Notes: a model not told the origin generated them from the sequence alone. 64,000 nt of DNA from Bacteroides salyersiae WAL 10018 = DSM 18765 = JCM 12988 (GCF_000381365.1 NZ_KB905466.1:2654821-2718820); one strand, 5' to 3'; shown: positions 9,815-18,981, counted from the stretch's first letter. A program made the numbers and translations.

Positions 9815-10849
9815 TTATTTCTTTTCGTTTTTCTTTAGCACTTCTTCCACTTTGTGGCTTAGGCTGTCTGCCGGGATATCTCTTGCAAGTATTCTTCCGC
9901 TCGGGGATACGAGTATGCTGACAGGCAGCTTCTGAACGGCGTATTGTTTGGCTGTTTCCATGTCCCATCCGGTGAAGGTACATACCTGTTCCCAGTTTAA
10001 TGTGTCTTGTTTGATTTTGTTTTTCCAGGCTTTCTTGTCTATATCGAGTGAAATGCCGAGTATCCCGAAATCTTTGCTCTTCTTGTATTTGGCGTTTATC
10101 TTGCGCAGTTCGACATTTGTGGAGTCACAGTCTTCGCACCAGGATGCCCAGAAGTTGATAAGCAGATACTTATCTTTAAATTGCCCTGTGCGGGTTATTT
10201 TTTCTCCTTTTTCATTGGGGATACTGAAGAATGGCGCTGCTTTGTCTTTATTTACTTTTTCCAGTTGGCCGATATATTCTGTAAGTTGTCCGATACGAGG
10301 TTTGTCCTGTAAGATTCCGGCCATGATGTTGATAAGCTCTTTAATTTTATCGAAATCGGGGTTTTCTTTCTGAACAAAATATTTGTCGAGCAGATAGATA
10401 CTGGCAAAAGAAAAGTTGTGTTGGCGGATAAATGTTTCGGCTTTTTCTTCAAGTGCTTTATCCGACGGGGTGTCAAGCTCTTGCAGGCTGGCTTGAAAAG
10501 CGGAAAACTCTTCGTTATAGATGTTACCGTTGATGTTCAGGCAGCTCAGATTATTTACGTTTCCTGCTATTTTTATTTTATTCTTTTTATCAAGGAAAAT
10601 GGGGTATTCCGTATTTTTTTTAAATAATAATACGGCAGAAGTAATGGTATCTATTTTGAGGGAATGAGAGAATTTGTCTCCTTTTACGCAGATAGTATCT
10701 ATCTGTTCGTAAAGTCCGTCCACCCCATACAGATAGATTGTGTCATTACCCAGTCCTTTAATTTCTCCGGTGATACTTGTTGTGTCGGCTTCCTTTTTGC
10801 AGCCTGTCATGCAGAGTATCAGAATGAACAGAATATTAATCTTCTTCAT
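9815..10849 (-). CDS. TlpA/ResA-like thioredoxin-fold lipoprotein
   Basis: A 344-residue lipoprotein (lipobox CMTGC, Cys17). Residues 20-110 look like a DUF4369-type beta domain (ITGEIKGLGNDTIYLYGVDG). The C-terminal 140 residues are a thioredoxin fold with the active site FWASWCEDC (Cys about 236 and 239) and the cis-proline region KLPVSILVSPSGRI. Proteins of this kind reduce or exchange disulfides outside the cytoplasm. The substrate is unknown. It precedes comM by 25 bp, and a strong terminator separates it from the TPR lipoprotein gene upstream. Confidence 0.85.
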   Translation of the reverse strand: MKKINILFILILCMTGCKKEADTTSITGEIKGLGNDTIYLYGVDGLYEQIDTICVKGDKFSHSLKIDTITSAVLLFKKNTEYPIFLDKKNKIKIAGNVNNLSCLNINGNIYNEEFSAFQASLQELDTPSDKALEEKAETFIRQHNFSFASIYLLDKYFVQKENPDFDKIKELINIMAGILQDKPRIGQLTEYIGQLEKVNKDKAAPFFSIPNEKGEKITRTGQFKDKYLLINFWASWCEDCDSTNVELRKINAKYKKSKDFGILGISLDIDKKAWKNKIKQDTLNWEQVCTFTGWDMETAKQYAVQKLPVSILVSPSGRILARDIPADSLSHKVEEVLKKNEKK

Positions 10850-10889
10850 TTTCCATTTCTTTTCTGCGAAAGTACGTGTTTTTACAGAT

Positions 10890-10930
10890 AAAAAAAAGAA
10901 TTGCCCGCCATTTGTCTGGCGGGCAACTCT
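10890..10930 (-). terminator. Intrinsic terminator after the TPR lipoprotein gene
   Basis: A perfect 10-bp stem, TTGCCCGCCA at 10901-10910 and its complement at 10917-10926, with a 6-nt loop. On the minus strand it is followed by TTCTTTTTTTT. It insulates the TPR lipoprotein gene from the thioredoxin-like gene. Confidence 0.9.
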
Positions 10931-10960
10931 CTTTTTTATTATTACGTATAAGATATTATC

Positions 10961-12652
10961 TTATTTGATAATGTTCATGAAGTCTGAATTTGTGAAATAT
11001 TTAGCAAATTCAAGATCTGTTGCAGCTTTCTTTGCCAAAGAAGAATCTTTAGCAACAGCGTTCTTCAAGCTGCTTGTCAACATAGACTGATTGTTAGTTC
11101 TTGCACCCAGAACAGCCATCAGATAATCTGTATAAGCATCCGGCTTTTCAATGTTAGCCAAAGTGTTTTTAGCTTTGTTGTAGTCTTTAGCCAAGATCTG
11201 AGCAAGTGCGGCACTGTTAGTCTTAGCATCACCGAATGAGTTTACTGCTCTTTCATACTGACCTTGTGCGATATACAGGTTACCCAATGTTTCGCCTAAT
11301 TCTTTAGCACCGGCAGCTTTGCCTAAGTATGCTTCAGCAGCATTCTTGTCGCCTTTAGCCAAAGCAACAAGACCGAGGTTCATGTTTACTTCAGGAGCAG
11401 CCTGGATGTTTGCAGCTTTCTTCAGGTAAGATTCTGCTTTGTCGATGTTACCGGCTTGATAAGCTAATTTACCAAGGTTGTTGAATGCACGGTAATCGTT
11501 CGGGAACAGCTCAGTAGCTTTTGTATAGATAACTTCTTTCTTACCGTTGTCGTTAGTCAGAGTTGCGGCATACAACAGTTCTTCCAGTGTCAGTTCTTTC
11601 GGATTAGAAGCAGCCAAAGAAGCGATTTCGTCGTCAGACTTACCGATGATTTCATAGTTCAAAGTCAAACGAGAACGACGCAGTTGCGGCAGGATTTCGT
11701 CAGCCAAAGTTTTGTAAACAGAAGAGATGTTTTTGATTTCCTGTTCTCTTTGTTCAGGATCCTGATACATAGACAATACGCGAAGGATCAGTTCTTTGTC
11801 CTGGATGTTTGATTTAGAAACCAATTCCTGGAAACCTTCCCAGTCCTGAGCAGTATATTTTGAATCGATAGGAGCGTCCACTTTTGCTTTCTTCAAGTCT
11901 TTGCTCAACATTTTAGTAGTGTTGCTTTCACGATTTTCAGCCAAACCTGTGTTCAGTTTCACACCACCGTCAGGAGATGCATAAGCAGATACCTCGATGT
12001 TGCTGATCTTCTTGTTGGCAGCTTCGTTTACTTCAGCTACTTCCTTATTGAATTCTTTAGCAGTCTTCAATTCGCTTGCACGGATGTTAGCCTGTTGGAT
12101 AAGGAACATGATGTTCGCATTGTGCTTTTCTTTGATGATACGTTGGAAAGCGTCGTCACCGTTAGCAGGATTGGCACTTTGCAGTGTGTTTTCAACCAAT
12201 TCGGATGTCGAGATCACACCATCAGCAATTTTAACGGCAGGAATAGTAACAGTTTTGTTACCGATCTTTGCGTTGAATTCAAGATACAATTCAGACTTAG
12301 CCATTTCAGGAACATAGTCGAATGAAGTCTTCATTGTGTAGTTTCCACCTACTTTGTAAGAAATAGTTTGGTCGTTACCTTCCACTTTTTCGCCTTGGAA
12401 TACAGCTGGCTGACCTTTAGCTTCGCCGCCGTTCCATCTCAGAACCGGAGTTACTTCTACAACCGCTTTCTTGTTGAAATACTTTTCAGGGAATTTTCCA
12501 TTGATGGTTACGGGAACCTTACCAGCTACTGCCTCCAGCACTTGCGGAGTCGTAGTGAAGTAATCAGATGATAATTCACCCATTTTCTTGTTACATGACG
12601 ATAATGCAACAACCAATGCCATAAGTAAAGGCAAATACAGCTTCTTAATCAT
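10961..12652 (-). CDS. TPR lipoprotein with OmpA-like segment
   Basis: A 563-residue lipoprotein (lipobox ALSSC, Cys20). Residues about 30-160 form a beta-rich domain of unknown type. Around 210-260 there is an OmpA-like phrase (ISNIEVSAYASPDGG followed by LNTGLAENRES), which in OmpA relatives surrounds the peptidoglycan-binding site. From about 350 there are tetratricopeptide repeats (RAFNNLGKLAYQAGNIDKAE, then AAPEVNMNLGLVALAKGDKN). It probably tethers or organises envelope components. Its good -7 box, strong terminator and smooth codon use suggest high expression. Exact function is unknown to me. Confidence 0.75.
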   Translation of the reverse strand: MIKKLYLPLLMALVVALSSCNKKMGELSSDYFTTTPQVLEAVAGKVPVTINGKFPEKYFNKKAVVEVTPVLRWNGGEAKGQPAVFQGEKVEGNDQTISYKVGGNYTMKTSFDYVPEMAKSELYLEFNAKIGNKTVTIPAVKIADGVISTSELVENTLQSANPANGDDAFQRIIKEKHNANIMFLIQQANIRASELKTAKEFNKEVAEVNEAANKKISNIEVSAYASPDGGVKLNTGLAENRESNTTKMLSKDLKKAKVDAPIDSKYTAQDWEGFQELVSKSNIQDKELILRVLSMYQDPEQREQEIKNISSVYKTLADEILPQLRRSRLTLNYEIIGKSDDEIASLAASNPKELTLEELLYAATLTNDNGKKEVIYTKATELFPNDYRAFNNLGKLAYQAGNIDKAESYLKKAANIQAAPEVNMNLGLVALAKGDKNAAEAYLGKAAGAKELGETLGNLYIAQGQYERAVNSFGDAKTNSAALAQILAKDYNKAKNTLANIEKPDAYTDYLMAVLGARTNNQSMLTSSLKNAVAKDSSLAKKAATDLEFAKYFTNSDFMNIIK

Positions 12653-12736
12653 TTTAGGTATAATTTAAATGTTTGTAATTGAAATATTCGTCTATTCGTT
12701 CACACATCTTTTCCCATTAACCCGGAAAAAGTAACG

Positions 12737-12744
12737 CAAAGATA
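12737..12744 (-). promoter_or_regulatory. -7 box of the TPR lipoprotein gene
   Basis: The minus strand reads TATCTTTG, a perfect match to TAnnTTTG, 85 bp before the start codon. The -33 match is poor (GTTT at 22 bp spacing). Confidence 0.55.
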
Positions 12745-12801
12745 TTAAATCTTAAGATATATATATAAACAAGGTATTGTTTTTATTATAATTTAATGAA
12801 A

Positions 12802-13749
12802 TCAGCCTTTCTTTTCTTGTCGATATTTAATATTGCGCGGGTGATGCTCTATTATTTCACTCCGCAACATGTTCCGGTCGATGTGGGTATATATTTCGGT
12901 GGTGGCAATGGATTCGTGTCCGAGCATACACTGGATGGCACGGAGATTGGCCCCTCCTTCCAGCAGATGAGTGGCGAAAGAGTGGCGAAAAGTGTGCGGA
13001 CTGATGTTCTTGGTGATACCTGCGGTCTGTGCCAATTCCTTGATGAGATGGAACACCATGATGCGTGATATGTTTTTACCCCATCGTGCCAGAAAAACAT
13101 AATCTTCGTATTCTTTTTTTATTTTTCCACGGTTACGGTCTGTGAAATAGAGTTTAATTTCTTTAATGGCTCTTGGTGAGATGGGGACTAACCGTTGTTT
13201 GCTTCCTTTGCCTTCCACCTTTATGAAACCTTCGTCGAAATAGAGATCGGAGAGTTTCAGATTAGTCAGTTCCGATACACGCAGACCGCAACTGTACAGT
13301 GTTTCAAGGATCGCCCGGTTGCGTTGGCCTTCGTTTTTACTCAGATCGATGGCGGCGATGATGGAGTCGATCTCTTCTACGGTAAGTACTTCCGGTAACT
13401 TTAAACCGATTTTAGGCCCTTCGAGCAATTCGCTCGGGTCGGCTTCCAGATAATCTGCCATAATCAGGAAATGAAAAAAAGACTTAATGCCCGAGATGAT
13501 CCGTGCTTGTGAACGCGGATGAATGCCGATGTCGTGCAGTCCGGCAGAGAAACGTTCCAAATCGTCCAGGCATACATCCGATATCTCTATATTTTCTGAT
13601 TGTAGAAAATTAAGCAGTTTATCCAGATCGGTCATATAAGCATCCAACGTGTTTTTGGATAAAGACTTTTCCAGTTTCAGATATTGTTGGTACTTCCTGA
13701 TTATCAGAGCCGCCGTATCCTTCTTTTCTGTTTTTTCGTTTACTTTCAT
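12802..13749 (-). CDS. xerD: Tyrosine recombinase XerD
   Basis: A 315-residue site-specific recombinase with the N-terminal SAM-like core-binding domain (YLKLEKSLSKNTLDAYMTDL). The catalytic domain shows Arg in LYSCGLRVSELTNL, H-x-x-R in SPHTFRHSFATHLLEGG, then LGH and the nucleophilic Tyr in TEIYTHID. Length and architecture fit the chromosome-dimer resolvases XerC/XerD. The neighbourhood, divergent from aroQ, matches what I recall of Bacteroides xerD. Assignment to XerD rather than XerC rests on that context. Confidence 0.85.
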   Translation of the reverse strand: MKVNEKTEKKDTAALIIRKYQQYLKLEKSLSKNTLDAYMTDLDKLLNFLQSENIEISDVCLDDLERFSAGLHDIGIHPRSQARIISGIKSFFHFLIMADYLEADPSELLEGPKIGLKLPEVLTVEEIDSIIAAIDLSKNEGQRNRAILETLYSCGLRVSELTNLKLSDLYFDEGFIKVEGKGSKQRLVPISPRAIKEIKLYFTDRNRGKIKKEYEDYVFLARWGKNISRIMVFHLIKELAQTAGITKNISPHTFRHSFATHLLEGGANLRAIQCMLGHESIATTEIYTHIDRNMLRSEIIEHHPRNIKYRQEKKG

Positions 13750-13808
13750 TTCTTTTTTCTACCTTTGCCCCGCGAAGACAGGTTGCCCCTCGGCAAAATA
13801 CAAATAAA

Positions 13809-13840
13809 TTTGCTACTGCATTCGGTTTACGCTATCTTTG
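13809..13840 (+). promoter_or_regulatory. Promoter of aroQ
   Basis: TTTG at 13809-13812, a 20-bp spacer and TATCTTTG at 13833-13840 give a full match to the Bacteroides promoter, 54 bp before the aroQ start codon. Confidence 0.8.
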
Positions 13841-13894
13841 CATCTTGAAATAATGTTCTCGGGACAAAGGTATTAAAATTAGTAGGATTGTGTT

Positions 13895-14323
13895 ATGAGG
13901 ATACAAATTATTAATGGCCCCAATATTAATCTGCTGGGCAAACGTGAACCTTCCATATACGGAAGTGTTACATTTGAAGACTATCTGACCGGTCTTCGTG
14001 AAACGTATAAGGATATAGAGATTAACTATTTTCAATCTAACATTGAGGGAGAAATGATTGATTGCATCCAACAGACCGGATTTGAAGCGGATGGTATCAT
14101 TCTGAATGCGGGAGCTTACACGCATACGTCTATTGCATTGCAGGATGCTATTCGTTCGGTGACGGCTCCGGTGATAGAGGTACATATCTCTAACGTGCAC
14201 AGTCGCGAAGCGTTTCGTCACGTTTCCATGATTGCCTGTGCGTGCAGAGGGGTTATCTGTGGTTTCGGACTCGATTCGTACCGGCTGGCGCTTGAAGCTC
14301 TGAAAGGATGCGCCGGTGAATAA
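13895..14323 (+). CDS. aroQ: 3-dehydroquinate dehydratase, type II
   Basis: A 142-residue enzyme that dehydrates 3-dehydroquinate to 3-dehydroshikimate in the shikimate pathway. The type II hallmarks are clear: IINGPNINLLGKREPSIYG near the N-terminus with the catalytic Tyr, ILNAGAYTHTSIALQDAI in the middle, and EVHISNVHSREAFR holding the catalytic His. The length is normal for the dodecameric type II family. It has its own promoter and is followed after 147 bp by pyk. Confidence 0.95.
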   Translation: MRIQIINGPNINLLGKREPSIYGSVTFEDYLTGLRETYKDIEINYFQSNIEGEMIDCIQQTGFEADGIILNAGAYTHTSIALQDAIRSVTAPVIEVHISNVHSREAFRHVSMIACACRGVICGFGLDSYRLALEALKGCAGE

Positions 14324-14470
14324 TGCGCCGATGTGTTCATGAAAGGTATGTACTAATGTCATAATGGTAAAGAATATAATAAAATAAGTATAGATAAATA
14401 TAATTAATGTGTGGCTATGCCGAACGGTAATCGGCTATGAATGCATTAACAAATTAAACAATTATTCAAG

Positions 14471-15928
14471 ATGTTGCTGAAACAGACCAAAATCGTAGCT
14501 TCCATCTCAGACAGGCGCTGTGATGTAGACTTTATAAAACAGTTGTTCGATGCCGGAATGAACGTTGTTCGTATGAATACGGCTCATGCCAGCCGTGAGG
14601 GTTTCGAGGCATTGATTGCCAATGTGCGTGCCGTTTCAAATCGCATTGCTATCCTGATGGATACCAAAGGTCCGGAAGTGCGGACTACCGCGAATGCGGA
14701 ACCGATTCCTTACCAGATCGGTGAAAGAGTGAAGATTGTCGGTAACCCCGATTTGGAAACGACGCGTGAGTGCATTGCCGTTTCATACCCCAATTTTGTG
14801 CGCGATCTCAATGTAGGTGGAACCATTCTTATCGATGACGGTGATCTGGAACTTCGGGTGATCGATAAAACGGATGACTATCTGATATGTGAAGTTCAGA
14901 ATGAAGCAACTTTGGGTAGCCGTAAAAGTGTGAATGTGCCGGGTGTACGTATTAACTTGCCTTCGTTGACGGAAAAAGACCGTAACAATATATTGTATGC
15001 CATTGAAAAGGATATTGATTTTATCGCCCATTCGTTTGTCCGTAACAGGCAGGATGTGCTCGATATCCGTGAAATACTTGATGCGCATAACAGTGATATT
15101 AAAATTATCGCCAAAATTGAAAATCAGGAGGGAGTGGATAATATTGACGAGATACTTGAAGTGGCCGATGGCGTTATGGTAGCGCGTGGTGACTTGGGTA
15201 TCGAGGTGCCGCAGGAACGTATTCCGGGCATCCAGCGTACGCTTATCCGCAAATGTGTATTGGCTAAGAAACCGGTCATCGTGGCTACGCAGATGCTGCA
15301 TACGATGATTAATAATCCGCGTCCGACTCGTGCGGAGGTTACTGATATCGCCAATGCCATCTATTATCGTACGGATGCCTTGATGCTGAGTGGTGAAACT
15401 GCTTATGGGAAATATCCGGTGGAAGCCGTGAAAACCATGACGAAAATTGCTGCACAGGCGGAAAAGGATAAGTTGGAAGAAAACGATATCCGCATTCCGT
15501 TGAATGAGAATAGCAATGACGTGACGGCTTTCTTGGCGAAGCAGGCTGTGAAAGCAACGGCGAAATTGAAAATGCGCGCCATCATTACCGATAGTTATAG
15601 TGGACGTACGGCCCGTAATCTGGCTGCTTTCCGTGGTAAATACCCTGTATTGGCTATTTGTTACAAAGAGAAAACGATGCGTCATCTGGCTCTTTCCTAT
15701 GGTGTGGAAGCGATTTATATGCCGGAGTTGGCAAACGGACAGGAGTACTATTTCGCAGCTTTGCGCCGTTTGCTGAAAGAGGGACGTTTGCAGCCTGCCG
15801 ATATGGTAGGTTACTTGAGTAGCGGTAAAGCCGGTACGCAGACTTCTTTCCTTGAGATCAACGTTGTGGAAGATGCGTTGAAGCATGCGGAGGAAACGGT
15901 ACTGCCTAATAAAAACAGATATTTGTAA
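14471..15928 (+). CDS. pyk: Pyruvate kinase
   Basis: A 485-residue glycolytic enzyme converting phosphoenolpyruvate and ADP to pyruvate and ATP. Visible motifs are KTKIVASISDRR-like N-terminal strands, MNTAHASREG (NxxH site), MDTKGPEVRTT, the active-site lysine region IIAKIENQEGVDNIDEI and VARGDLGIEVPQE. The C-terminal domain contains SGRTARNLAAFRGKYP. The order of barrel, B domain (about 75-165) and C-terminal domain is standard. Confidence 0.95.
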   Translation: MLLKQTKIVASISDRRCDVDFIKQLFDAGMNVVRMNTAHASREGFEALIANVRAVSNRIAILMDTKGPEVRTTANAEPIPYQIGERVKIVGNPDLETTRECIAVSYPNFVRDLNVGGTILIDDGDLELRVIDKTDDYLICEVQNEATLGSRKSVNVPGVRINLPSLTEKDRNNILYAIEKDIDFIAHSFVRNRQDVLDIREILDAHNSDIKIIAKIENQEGVDNIDEILEVADGVMVARGDLGIEVPQERIPGIQRTLIRKCVLAKKPVIVATQMLHTMINNPRPTRAEVTDIANAIYYRTDALMLSGETAYGKYPVEAVKTMTKIAAQAEKDKLEENDIRIPLNENSNDVTAFLAKQAVKATAKLKMRAIITDSYSGRTARNLAAFRGKYPVLAICYKEKTMRHLALSYGVEAIYMPELANGQEYYFAALRRLLKEGRLQPADMVGYLSSGKAGTQTSFLEINVVEDALKHAEETVLPNKNRYL

Positions 15929-15934
15929 TTTGAG

Positions 15935-16013
15935 ATTGGACGATTTACGATTGAAAGAACTATTGTCTTGTGATAGCAGTGTAATTTTAATCGTAAATCG
16001 TAAATTGTCCAAT
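15935..16013. repeat. Imperfect inverted repeat of the GACGATTTACGATT family
   Basis: The arm at 15935-15952 (ATTGGACGATTTACGATT) is inverted at 15989-16013, where a 7-base insertion (TAAATTG) interrupts the match. A related, perfect pair lies at 46736-46856. It sits between pyk and the methyltransferase gene and may also act as a terminator, although no U-tract follows. Confidence 0.6.
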
Positions 16014-16054
16014 CGTCAATCCTTCCACTTGTATAGTCTTGATTTCACTGATGT

Positions 16055-16687
16055 ATGGAAACTATTGATGAATATATCTTGCGTCATATTGACGACGAAG
16101 GTGATTACCTGAAGGCGTTGTATCGGGATACTCATGTCAAGTTGCTTCGTCCCCGTATGGCTTCCGGGCACTTGCAAGGGAGGATGCTGAAAATGTTTGT
16201 CGAGATGATCCGTCCCCGGCAGATACTTGAGATAGGAACTTATAGCGGATATTCGGCTCTTTGCCTTGCCGAAGGCTTGAGTGAGGGAGGAATGCTTCAT
16301 ACATTTGAGATTAATGACGAGCAGGAGGACTTTACCCGCCCTTGGTTGGAGAAGTCCGCTTATGCTGATAAGATAAAGTTTTATATCGGTGATGCTCTTG
16401 AATTGGTGCCGAAGTTGGACATTACGTTCGATCTTGCTTTTATAGACGGGGACAAGCGTAAGTATATCGAATATTATGAGATGACACTTGCCCATCTTTC
16501 TACGGGTGGTTATATTATTGCAGATAATACATTGTGGGACGGCCACGTATTGGAGGAACATCCGCACAATAATGATTATCAGACTATCGGTATTAAGGCA
16601 TTTAATGATCTGGTGGCTTGTGACTCTCGGGTGGAGAAAGTAATTCTTCCTTTGCGTGACGGGCTGACGATTATCCGCAAGAAATAA
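16055..16687 (+). CDS. SAM-dependent O-methyltransferase (family 3, COMT-like)
   Basis: A 210-residue enzyme of the caffeoyl-CoA/catechol O-methyltransferase family. The SAM-binding motif I is ILEIGTYSGYSALCLAEGL; the acidic metal-binding positions are in DLAFIDGDKRKYIEYYE and ADNTLWDGHV. These enzymes use a divalent cation to methylate catechol-like hydroxyls; the bacterial substrate is not known. The ATG at 16055 is preferred over that at 16051, which is in another frame. It lies between pyk and rbfA, each with separate spacing. Confidence 0.85.
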   Translation: METIDEYILRHIDDEGDYLKALYRDTHVKLLRPRMASGHLQGRMLKMFVEMIRPRQILEIGTYSGYSALCLAEGLSEGGMLHTFEINDEQEDFTRPWLEKSAYADKIKFYIGDALELVPKLDITFDLAFIDGDKRKYIEYYEMTLAHLSTGGYIIADNTLWDGHVLEEHPHNNDYQTIGIKAFNDLVACDSRVEKVILPLRDGLTIIRKK

Positions 16688-17030
16688 AATAGATATTTTT
16701 ATTTATGGTGTCATTGAAATATCCATATATCTATTGAGTCCATGATCCCATTTTCCCATATAGTAAACTTCTCTCATGCGAAATGGGGCATTGCTGTTCA
16801 GCGCTATTATTGATTCATTATTCCTGAGTATTCTTTTAGAGAGAACAAATAATACCGGTTCGGTTTGCCGCAAAGATAGCTTTGTGAGTGTAATTCAATA
16901 ATGAAAACTAAAAATAAGCTATAAATCATTATCCAAACGATATATTTCTGTAACTTTGTGTTCTATACAGGCAGGCTGGAATAGCCTTTGCAATAGAAAA
17001 ATTACGTTGAACAAACTAACATGTATATTT
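16688..17030. other. Intergenic region upstream of rbfA
   Basis: About 340 bp hold no open frame I trust. The only signal seen is TAACTTTG at 16951-16958, a -7-like box on the plus strand about 73 bp before rbfA, without a convincing -33 element. Confidence 0.5.
16951..16958 (+). promoter_or_regulatory. -7-like box upstream of rbfA
   Basis: TAACTTTG matches TAnnTTTG. It supports a transcript starting near 16965 and therefore the rbfA start at 17031 rather than a longer frame opening at 16956. Confidence 0.5.
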
Positions 17031-17366
17031 ATGGAAACAACCCGTCAAAATAAAATATCCCGTTTGTTGCAGAAAGAATTGAGTGAAATATTCTTGCTTC
17101 AGACAAAGGCGATGACCGGTGTATTGGTATCGGTAAGTGCGGTACGTATCAGTCCCGATATGAGCATTGCACGTGTGTATCTTAGCATTTTCCCATCCGA
17201 TAAGGGGGAGGAGATGGTGAAGAATATTAATAACAATATGAAATCTATCCGGTACGAACTCGGTACGCGTGTCCGTCACCAGCTACGTATCATCCCCGAA
17301 TTGAAATTCTTTGTGGATGATTCATTGGATTATATCGAGAAAATAGACTCACTGCTTCAGAAGTGA
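17031..17366 (+). CDS. rbfA: Ribosome-binding factor A
   Basis: A 111-residue KH-like protein that helps mature the 16S rRNA 5' end and the 30S subunit, notably in the cold. It begins METTRQNKISRLLQKELSEIF and contains VSVSAVRISPDMSIARVYLS and LGTRVRHQLRIIPELKFFVDDSLDY, which are typical RbfA segments. The start at 17031 gives the normal family length. Its stop codon overlaps the start of the next gene by 4 bp (GTGA), so the two are translationally coupled. Confidence 0.9.
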   Translation: METTRQNKISRLLQKELSEIFLLQTKAMTGVLVSVSAVRISPDMSIARVYLSIFPSDKGEEMVKNINNNMKSIRYELGTRVRHQLRIIPELKFFVDDSLDYIEKIDSLLQK

Positions 17367-18595
17367 ATCTCCCTTTCTACATAGCCCGGCGTTATCTTTT
17401 TTCGAAAAAGAAGCACAATGCCATTAATATCATTTCCGGTATATCAGTATGCGGGGTGGCACTTGCTACGTTAGCGTTAGTCTGTACGCTTTCTGTTTTT
17501 AACGGTTTTCAGGATATGGTGGCCAGTTTTTTTACGGCTTTTGATCCGGAGCTGAAAATCACGGTTCGTGAAGGGAAAGTATTTGACGCACAGGACGAAC
17601 GTATACAAGCGATCCGGGCTTTACCGGAGATTGCCGTGTTTACTGAAACCTTGGAGGAAAATGCGATGGTACAGTATAAAGACCGGCAGACGATGACTGT
17701 AATAAAAGGGGTGGAAGATAATTTTGAGGAACTTACGGCTATCGATAGTATTCTTTATGGCTCCGGTGAGTTTTTGCTCCATGATTCTATTGTGGATTAT
17801 GGTGTGATGGGCATTGAACTGGTCTCGACTTTAGGTACCGGCATCCAGTTTGTTGATCCGTTGAAGATTTATAGTCCGAAGCGGAATGCGAAGGTGAACA
17901 TGGCCAATCCTTCCGCTTCTTTTAATATGGATTATCTTTTTTCTCCCGGTGCTGTTTTTGTGGTCAATCAGCAGAAGTATGATAGTAACTATATCCTTAC
18001 TTCCCTTGCGTTTGCACGACGGATGCTCGATTATACGACCGAGGTTTCTGCCATTGAATTGAAACTGAAACCAAATGCCGGCGTATCTTCCGTCAAATCA
18101 AAAATCGCTTCTGTGCTGGGTGATGATTTTGTGGTGCAGGATCGTTATGAACAGCAAGCGGATGTGTTCCGTATCATGGAGATCGAAAAATTAATCTCCT
18201 ACCTTTTCCTTACATTTATTCTGATGATCGCTTGTTTTAACGTAATCGGTTCACTTTCTATGCTGATCCTCGATAAAAAAGAAGATGTAGTGACTTTACG
18301 TAATTTGGGAGCGGACGATCGGCTAATTTCCCGAATATTTCTTTTTGAGGGGCGGTTGATCTCTCTTTTCGGTGCTGTATCCGGAATTGTATTGGGCTTG
18401 GCTCTTTGCCTGATACAGGAGAAATTCGGCCTTATCTCTTTAGGTGGGGGAGGCGGTACGTTCTTGGTGGATGCTTATCCGGTCAGTGTCCATTTCTGGG
18501 ATGTGGTATTGATATTTGTAACGGTACTTACAGTCGGCTTTCTTTCGGTATGGTATCCGGTACGTTATTTGAGTAAACGATTACTTTCACATTGA
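17363..18595 (+). CDS. LolC/LolE-like FtsX-family ABC transporter permease
   Basis: A 410-residue inner-membrane protein starting with GTG in the overlap GTGA with rbfA. The N-terminal motif FYIARRYLFSKKKHNAINIISGIS with a membrane segment, a large periplasmic domain (about 45-270) and three C-terminal membrane segments form the MacB/FtsX layout of LolC/LolE. These act with an ATPase to release lipoproteins from the inner membrane for sorting. No ATPase gene is adjacent. The assignment to Lol rather than another FtsX-family exporter is by resemblance. Confidence 0.8.
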   Translation: MNLPFYIARRYLFSKKKHNAINIISGISVCGVALATLALVCTLSVFNGFQDMVASFFTAFDPELKITVREGKVFDAQDERIQAIRALPEIAVFTETLEENAMVQYKDRQTMTVIKGVEDNFEELTAIDSILYGSGEFLLHDSIVDYGVMGIELVSTLGTGIQFVDPLKIYSPKRNAKVNMANPSASFNMDYLFSPGAVFVVNQQKYDSNYILTSLAFARRMLDYTTEVSAIELKLKPNAGVSSVKSKIASVLGDDFVVQDRYEQQADVFRIMEIEKLISYLFLTFILMIACFNVIGSLSMLILDKKEDVVTLRNLGADDRLISRIFLFEGRLISLFGAVSGIVLGLALCLIQEKFGLISLGGGGGTFLVDAYPVSVHFWDVVLIFVTVLTVGFLSVWYPVRYLSKRLLSH

Positions 18596-18742
18596 AGAAT
18601 ATAATCAGTTTTGTCTAATTATATTGTCTGATTGGATACCTGTTTTTATTAAGATAATGATGGCTTTGGACTTGAAAATAGGATACAAAAATGGCGGTTT
18701 GCAAGTATTTGTATATCAGTGTGTTATATGATGACTTTTTCC

Positions 18743-18793
18743 CTCTACGAGAAACAGAGTGAAACTCTACGGGAAATGAGGCGAAACTCTACG
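18743..18793 (+). repeat. Three direct repeats with 22-bp period (CTCTACG)
   Basis: CTCTACG starts at 18743, 18765 and 18787, exactly 22 bp apart. Between copies the phrase GAAA recurs at 18751, 18761, 18773 and 18783, giving a sub-period of 10-12 bp. Function unknown. The helical phasing would suit a row of bound proteins. Confidence 0.65.
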
Positions 18794-18923
18794 ACGAACT
18801 GTTCGGATGTTTATAAGATGTGACAATCAGGTAGATGAGAAAGACGTTCCTTCTCTGTTTTTTTGTACAATTATTTTCTTAGGCTGATTTTCCTGTTTCT
18901 TTTGTTTACTCTCTTTATATAAA

Positions 18924-18981
18924 CAGAACTGCCTGTCAATATTTACCGATTATTATCGGTAAATATTGACAGGCAGTTCTG
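18924..18981. terminator. Perfect 27-bp inverted repeat with 4-nt loop
   Basis: The arms 18924-18950 and 18955-18981 are perfect complements around TATT. The stem core includes GCCTGTCAATATTTACCGAT. Lying between convergent genes it could be a bidirectional terminator, but no U-run follows on either strand. The stem is far longer than is usual for one, so a transposon remnant or recombination site remains possible. Confidence 0.5.

Noticed and set aside
12802..13749. Mobile-element integrase
   Set aside because: Flanking genes are housekeeping, no attachment sites or element genes are present, and length and motifs fit chromosomal XerD.
14783..16012. Long open frame (409 codons) on the minus strand
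   Set aside because: It is antisense to pyruvate kinase, whose motifs are complete. The antisense product is rich in His/Arg/Thr without family features.
16956..17030. Earlier start for rbfA
   Set aside because: It overlaps the likely promoter at 16951-16958 and gives an N-terminus foreign to RbfA.
18743..18793. CRISPR array
   Set aside because: The repeats are 7 bp with 15-bp intervals, only three copies, and no cas genes occur in the window.
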